Below are positions 58,866 to 64,000 of a stretch of DNA of 64,000 bases, in pieces. How positions within the stretch are numbered: the stretch's first letter is position 1; the number at the start of each line of letters is the position of its first letter. The position numbers and the translations under genes were made by a program. The DNA lies in contig WHVA01000146.1 in assembly GCA_015179125.1 (NCBI GenBank), forward strand, positions 1 to 64,000, read 5' to 3'. A model generated the notes under the pieces. That model saw only the letters and a program-made list of their open reading frames with translations. It ran no database searches and was not told the origin of the DNA. This stretch comes from Gautieria morchelliformis. Taxonomy: Eukaryota; Basidiomycota; Agaricomycetes; Gomphales; Gomphaceae.

Positions 58866-59044
58866 GTACCCCCCTCCTAGTTTCGGAGTCCAACAACGCA
58901 GTAACTTGGCATGGGGGAGGGGCGTGAACGTAATAGGTTCCCCAATGTGATCTCTCGCTGCATGGTCCATGCACGGCTGCGCCCAGGGCTTTAAAATGTG
59001 TTGTGGCGTGAGGTGACGGGGTCATTTCCCTCATTCGACACCCC

Positions 59045-59886
59045 ATGGCTTCTAACGGCTCTTCCCTCCTCTCTTCACTCATCGAGCGAGCATGAACGTC
59101 GGTAAAGGTCCGTCCGGACTTTTGAGGAGAGTTGCGCGAGGAGGTGGAACAGTGGGTCGTCGATGCTGAGGGGATACAGGTGAGCGGCAATGCTTCTCCT
59201 AGAATGCTCGTTAACCACTCTCTTCCGTAGGTCGAGCTTCGGACTGCGATGCGTGTGGAAGTGATTGTTGACCCTTCGTTCGAGCATCCATCGGACGTGG
59301 ACGACTTGGCGAAGGAGGTGAAGCTGGTGAAGGAGTGGCTCGAAAGTCTGGTCTTTACACTTAACACAGCTTTCCTAGACAGTGAGATGAATCCAGCCCC
59401 TGCTCCCACAGTGTCGCGACGTCCTTCAAAGGAGCCTGAGGTGGACGAAGTCGCAGAGAAGGCATCCAAGGTCGAGGGGGTTGCTGTGAAGGGGTCCGAG
59501 GTCGAGAGGAGTATTGTGGCGAAGGTAGTCAAGGGTGAGAGGGGTATTGTGAAGGAGGCTGAGGTCAAGGGGAGCATTGCGAGGGAGCCCAAAGGTAAAT
59601 GAAGACTGCCCTCCTGCGAATCCAGCTAAGGCGACATTTGTTGAAGATCCTGTTATTGTGATCGAGCCTCCTGTTGCGTTTTCCGAATCGTCCAGACCAA
59701 TACCCACAACCCAGGCTGTTCGTACGAAGCGACGACTGATGTTTCTGTCATCTGATGACGAACGTGATGACGCCCCGACGCCGAAGAAGGCCCAAATGGA
59801 CTCTACCTCTCAACCGGCTAAGAGCCCATCTCCAGAAATTGTTGTGATCGAACTGACTCCTGCACAACATCGCAAGGGTCGGGCAC
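59045..59886 (+). pseudogene. Antisense gene of element E3 (decayed)
   Basis: Begins MASNGSSLLSSLIERA at 59045, homologous to the E1 antisense gene start. Two in-frame TGA codons follow almost at once, at positions where E1 has arginine codons. It then continues ELREEVEQWVVDAEG, an intron (GTGAGCGG...TTCCGTAG), VELRTAMRVEVIVDPSFEHPSD, a repeat-rich EVEVKGSE-like stretch, VRTKRRLMFLSSDD and TPAQHRKGRA. At about 59886 the homology to E1 ends and a Ty3/gypsy pol fragment of another family begins. The cysteine cluster is therefore missing. Confidence 0.7.
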
Positions 59887-61150
59887 CCCTGCGCCGGATC
59901 ATCGAGCAGGGCGTAGACCTGTCCAAGGTCCTACGAGACGCGTACCATAGGGACACCATGTTCACAAAGATCATGGCGCACCCGGATGCGCACCTGAGAT
60001 TTGGGATACGGGACAGGCTGATCTGGACAAAAAAACAGCTCAGAGAGACGTCATTGCCGTCCCCTGCTCTGTTCTTCAGGGGGGAAGGAGGCTGATCGAA
60101 ATCATCATCGATCGAGCACATCAGATAGTCGGTCACTACGGCCATCTGAAGACTTCAAACTACGTTCGAACATCATATTGGTGGCCGGGCATGAGCCCAG
60201 ACATAGAGTTGTTCTGCACATCGTGCGCGAAGTGTCAGATGACGAAAACCGGGCCACAACGACCCAAAGGCCTACTACACAGCCTGCCCATTCTGGATAG
60301 GCCGTGGCAGTCGATTGGCATCGACTTCATGGGGCCCCTGCCCAAATCCAATGACTGTGACTACCTGATGGTAGTCATCGACCAACTAACGTCGCTCGTA
60401 CACCTCGTACCAACAACGATGAGCGTGTCAGCCAAGGGAGTAGCCTGGCTGTTTCTGAAGGAGATCGTTCGACTCCATGGGGTTCCCGACTCCATCATCT
60501 TGGATAGAGACTCGAAGTTCACGTCCATCTTTTGGCGTGAACTACAGCGACTCATGGGGACTAAGCTCCTCATGTCAACCACCTTCCATCCCCAAACGGA
60601 TGGAGCCACCGAGCGGGCAAACCGCTCGATAGGACAGATATTGCACACAGTCGTCAGAGACGATCAGAAGGATTGGGCATTGAAATGCCCGATGGTTGAG
60701 GTCGCCCTCAACAGCAGCGTCAGCACAACCACAGGGTTCGCACCCTTCGAGCTGAACCACAGCTATATGCCACAGATAGATCTCCCCATAGCCGTGGACA
60801 CCCCGTTCAAGGGGGTAGCCCGGTTCGCACATCAGGCAAGATGGAACCTGATGGTGGCACACGATGCAATCATAGAGCATCGAGTTACGCAAATGTTTCA
60901 TGCAAACAAGAAATGTATGGCAAGCGACAGGTATGCGGCCAACGACTGCGTCTACCTCTCGACCCAGAACCTAACTCTCCCGAAAGGAAGAGCCAGAAAA
61001 CTAGTCCCGCAGTACATCGGACCGTACCGCGTCGTCGAGGCTCACAACAATGCCTAGATGGTGACCCTTGAACTTCCTGACGAGCTGAAAAGCCATCATA
61101 TTTCACCGGTCTTTCATTCAAGCCTCGTATGATGATACGAGGCTTTTCCA
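59887..61150 (+). pseudogene. Ty3/gypsy pol fragment: end of RNase H to integrase
   Basis: Reads DLSKVLRDAYHRDTMFTKIM and RFGIRDRLIWTK, then after a shift near 60030 the integrase: VGHYGHLKTSNYVRTSYWWPGM, the zinc-binding pair CTSCAKC (about 60215), SIGIDFMGPLPKS (first catalytic Asp), DRDSKFTSIFWRELQ (second Asp), HPQTDGATERANRSI (catalytic Glu), and RKLVPQYIGPYRVVEAHN. The stop after HNNA (61056) cuts the conserved end, which continues in frame as LELPDELKSHHISPVFHSSLV. At 61121-61146 an 11-bp hairpin followed by TTTT overlaps the last codons. Like 1-2250, it is rich in perfect hairpins, so it may be the same family. It is a truncated copy fused to E3. Confidence 0.85.
61121..61146 (+). other. 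11-bp perfect hairpin at the end of pol fragment
   Basis: AAGCCTCGTAT pairs perfectly with ATACGAGGCTT across a GATG loop and is followed by TTTT. It spans the last pol codons (SSLV) and the following TGA. Confidence 0.8.
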
Positions 61151-63110
61151 TGCTGACATCAGGGTAGGAGGTCTGGGGCTGTTCCCTAGAAAGGCTGCAT
61201 GTCCCTCAAACACCCATGGAAGCCAGATGTCCTCCTCATTGTCAAATCCCCAACATGTGGTGCTGCTGAACCAGCCAGTGGTGCCACATTCCTAGAAAGG
61301 GGAAGCCCACTGTTGGTGCTCTGCATTGCCTGGGCCAACCCGAATGCAGAGTCTGGGGTGCATTGGGGCTTAGGAGGCTACTACCTCCATGGGAATGAAA
61401 GGTATTGAGGTGCTTAGGCACAGAAGTGCCCAGCTTGAGGTCATCCTCATCATCGAAGAAGGTGTCCAGCCTGGTGGTTGGAGTATTGATGCTGATGTTG
61501 GTCAGAGGATCTGTAGGGCGGTAGTGCAAGGCTGTGGGGTTTGCTTGGGAGCTGAGACATGCAAAGTTGTCTGACATTGGTTGTTGTGGAAAAGATAGTC
61601 CAGCTAGCTTGCTTGTCAGCATGTCAGATTAACTTGGCCTTTGTGTGACCATGGGAGGAAATTACACTTTCAGTCCAGCAGTGACTGCCATTGAAATTCA
61701 AGTGAAAGTCATGGTCAAACAGGTGTAGGCAGGCTCTGGCTTGGAGCCTCTGCAAGTGCCCCCCTGACATGCATGGCATGTCTGCTCTCCATGCAGGTTG
61801 TGTATTCTGTCTCCCAGCAGTGGTCAACATCAGATGGCAGAATATCTTGGGGAACTCCCACACTGTCCATGGTACCTAGACCATGCAGGGATGAGTTGCA
61901 ATTAAGGTGAACAAGACAATGTTGGCCACCATAGCTAGCATTTGGTGATATCTCATATAATCTTTCATCAACAACTCTGGATGCACTCCTTGCATGTGGC
62001 AGGGTTCTTTTATCACCACCATCTTCACTATAATAGGAGTGATGACCGACGCGTTCATTATCTTATACAATAGCTTTTTTGACTGGTTCAGGAGTCAAGG
62101 TAAGAACTACTGATGCACTCAGGAAGATAAGACATAGGCCTCAAGTGATAGGTGCCCTCTGTCAAGATTTGGTATGCTTGTTATATAATACCATCCTTGC
62201 TTGAGCATCAACACTTTTAGTTGATGGCTTAAACAACTGGCCAGTTTGATGAAAATTCATCATTTATGTTGCAATTTTATCATGTATATACTCATGGGCA
62301 TGACACTAACCTATCCATGGGCTTGGCACTCAAAATGGGTAGGTATATCATGTATTATATATGTGGTATCATTGGGACTTAAATAAGTGTATTTTCTACT
62401 AACTGCGGGTAGGAGATCCGTGTTTTCATTACTACAGAGATCCCACATACTGAGCTCATGACTTTCCCAGCATTTATTCACAATCCTGGTCATTTTTTTA
62501 TCCATGTATATTATTTGTGGATAAATACATGGACTGGGTTTGGTGGGAATTCCACATATATGGGATAATATGTGGAAAATATTCTTTGGGGGGATTTTTC
62601 CCACGGTGCAACTTGGTGTCCTTACTTACATCAATTCAGCCACACCGCATGATTAGAATTCACTTTGCAGGCTGATGCATGTACTCACAGATCATACCAT
62701 GAGTGCCATGCAGCTAATCTGGGTCAGAGGAGAGCATTAATTGTACTCTATATACCAAACTCTGTCACCCATTTATGACCTTGTGTGAATTGTTAGCTTA
62801 TACAGTAGATGCACTGCAGACAGACTGTGTTATAATAGTGTTTACCCTGGGAAACCTCTGCATTGCGTCCATGAAGTCCCATGCTCAAACCAGCTGAGAT
62901 CAAGCTTTGTGGACCCCTTCACAATAACAGTGGCATTTGCCAGCCACCACAAACCTAACTGAGACCAGGGTGGAACCCAGAATAAAAGTTCTGAGGGCGA
63001 GTTGAGTAACCAGCCATTTTCTAGCCATGAGTCATGTCGAAACCCAGGCCCTGTAGCTGTGCAATGGATATCAGAAGATTTCATCATGTTCCGACAAATC
63101 AAGGTAACGG
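61151..63110. other. Intergenic, AT-rich, no gene recognised
   Basis: No coding domain is seen. An open frame at 61242-61622 (minus strand) has no recognisable motif. Two inverted repeats lie close together: TCCATGTAT with ATACATGGA (about 62500-62532) and TTCCACATAT with ATATGTGGAA (62550-62559/62568-62577, loop 8). They hint at a small AT-rich repeat. The right end should contain the 3' flank of the WD40 gene. Confidence 0.45.
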
Positions 63111-64000
63111 TTACTGACTAGGTGCTTGACCAGCAAATGGTGCTGAAATGACCTCCCCGGTGTCCGCATCCCACACACGGATCGTGTTGTCATAAGACCC
63201 GGAGACAATGCCCTTGCCGTCCTGTGAGAATGCCACCGACGTGACACCGGCGATGTGGCCTTCAAATGGTGCTGAAATGAGCTCCCCGGTGTCTGCATTC
63301 CACATACGGATCGTCTTGTCATCAGACCCGGAGACAATGCGCTTGCCGTCCTGTGAGAACGCCACCGACGAGACAATGTGGGTGTGGCCTTCAAATGGTG
63401 TTGAAATGAGCTCCGCGGTGTCTGCATTCCACACACGGATCGTCTTGTCAAAAGACCCGGAGACGATGCGCTTGCCATCGTGCGAGAATGCCACCGACGA
63501 GACGATGTGGGTGTGGCCTTCAAATGGTGTTGAAATTGCCTCCCCATTATCTGCATTCCACACACGGATCGTCTTGTCATGAGACGCGGAGACAATGCGC
63601 TTGCTGTCGTGCGAGAACGCCACCGACGAGACGATGTGGGTGTGGCCTTCGATTGGTGCTGAAATGAGTTCTCCGGTGTCTGCATTCCAAAGACGAAACG
63701 TGTTGTCAAAAGACCCGGAAACGATGCGCTTGCCGTCGTGTGAGAACGCCACTGACCTGACAACGGCGGTGTGGCCTTCAAATGGTGCTGAAATGAGCTC
63801 CCCGGTGTCTGCATTCCACACACGGATCGTCTTGTCATCAGACCCGGAGACGATGCGCTTGCCGTCGTGTGACAACGCCACCGACCTGACCGAGTCGGTG
63901 TGGCCTTCGAATGGTGCTGAAATGAGTCCCCGGTGTCTGCATTCCACACACGAATCGTCTTGTCAAAAGACCCGGAAACGATGCGCTTCCTGTCGTGCGA
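63111..64000 (-). CDS. WD40-repeat protein, 3' part (continues past window)
   Basis: The minus strand encodes at least seven near-identical 43-residue WD40 units (129-bp period). Each has GHT-type starts, SVAFSHDGKRIVSGS, DKTIRVWNADTGELISAPFE and a final stop after GEVISAPFAGQAPSQ. WD40 units form a beta-propeller used for protein binding. Arrays this uniform in Agaricomycetes usually belong to NACHT/STAND-type proteins (nucleotide-binding receptors linked to non-self recognition), but that domain would lie outside the window. The high DNA identity between units points to recent expansion or homogenisation. A single missing C near 63927 (GAGTCCCC where other units have GAGCTCCCC) shifts the frame, so this allele may be broken or the base miscalled. 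Confidence 0.82.

Noticed and set aside
63111-64000. Regular 129-bp repeats as a possible CRISPR array
   Set aside because: The units encode WD40 repeats without spacers, and the genome is eukaryotic.

Overview
The window is nuclear DNA of a filamentous basidiomycete, most likely an Agaricomycete. The host genes carry many short GT-AG introns (about 50-110 bp). Their products are typical of fungi, and the intergenic DNA is full of nested Ty3/gypsy and cut-and-paste transposons of kinds common in mushroom-forming fungi. I cannot name a species. Gene models were spliced by eye; where I give exon lists, the exons sum to whole codons.

Left repeat block (1-10.3 kb). Positions 1-2461 are the decayed 3' end of a Ty3/gypsy element: a pol tail, a broken downstream ORF, a polypurine tract and the start of an LTR. 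The coding sequence is unusually dense in short perfect hairpins. A fragment of an unrelated LTR follows (2462-2994). Next comes a second decayed Ty3/gypsy pol (2995-7295). It is interrupted by two solo LTRs with perfect 5-bp target duplications, one immediately after the reverse transcriptase YLDD box and one inside integrase. Between this pol and its 3' LTR lies an intact antisense gene for a coiled-coil, Zn2Cys6-like protein. A solo LTR in inverted orientation lies just beyond.

Host gene island (11.7-36 kb). The centre is a group of three very large genes. P1 (about 1,032 aa, minus strand) and P2 (about 1,279 aa, plus strand) are divergent. P3 (about 2,200 aa, plus strand) fuses a ComEC-like metallo-beta-lactamase domain to a DUF6603 region. 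From memory, P1, P2 and DUF6603 resemble large uncharacterised bacterial proteins. P2 and P3 share a duplicated block of upstream sequence. I regard this group as the best candidate for an undescribed system. It is followed by a mitochondrial PP2C-type phosphatase, a USP36-like ubiquitin protease, a three-finger C2H2 protein and a damaged F-box gene.

Right repeat block (37.5-61 kb). This holds a Tnp2/CACTA-type transposase gene whose first intron is packed with long hairpins, a neighbouring pseudogene of unknown function, and a spliced DDE transposase. Then comes a nest of one LTR family. Element E1 (46829-54441) has 1275-bp LTRs and GTGAG target duplications and sits in opposite orientation inside a relative, E2. 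E2 in turn shares a single LTR with a third copy, E3. The family has gag and tandem repeats but no pol, and it carries an antisense Zn2Cys6-like gene beside its 3' LTR. E3 joins a pol/integrase fragment of another Ty3/gypsy family that is also hairpin-rich. The window ends in the 3' part of a gene with near-identical WD40 repeats.
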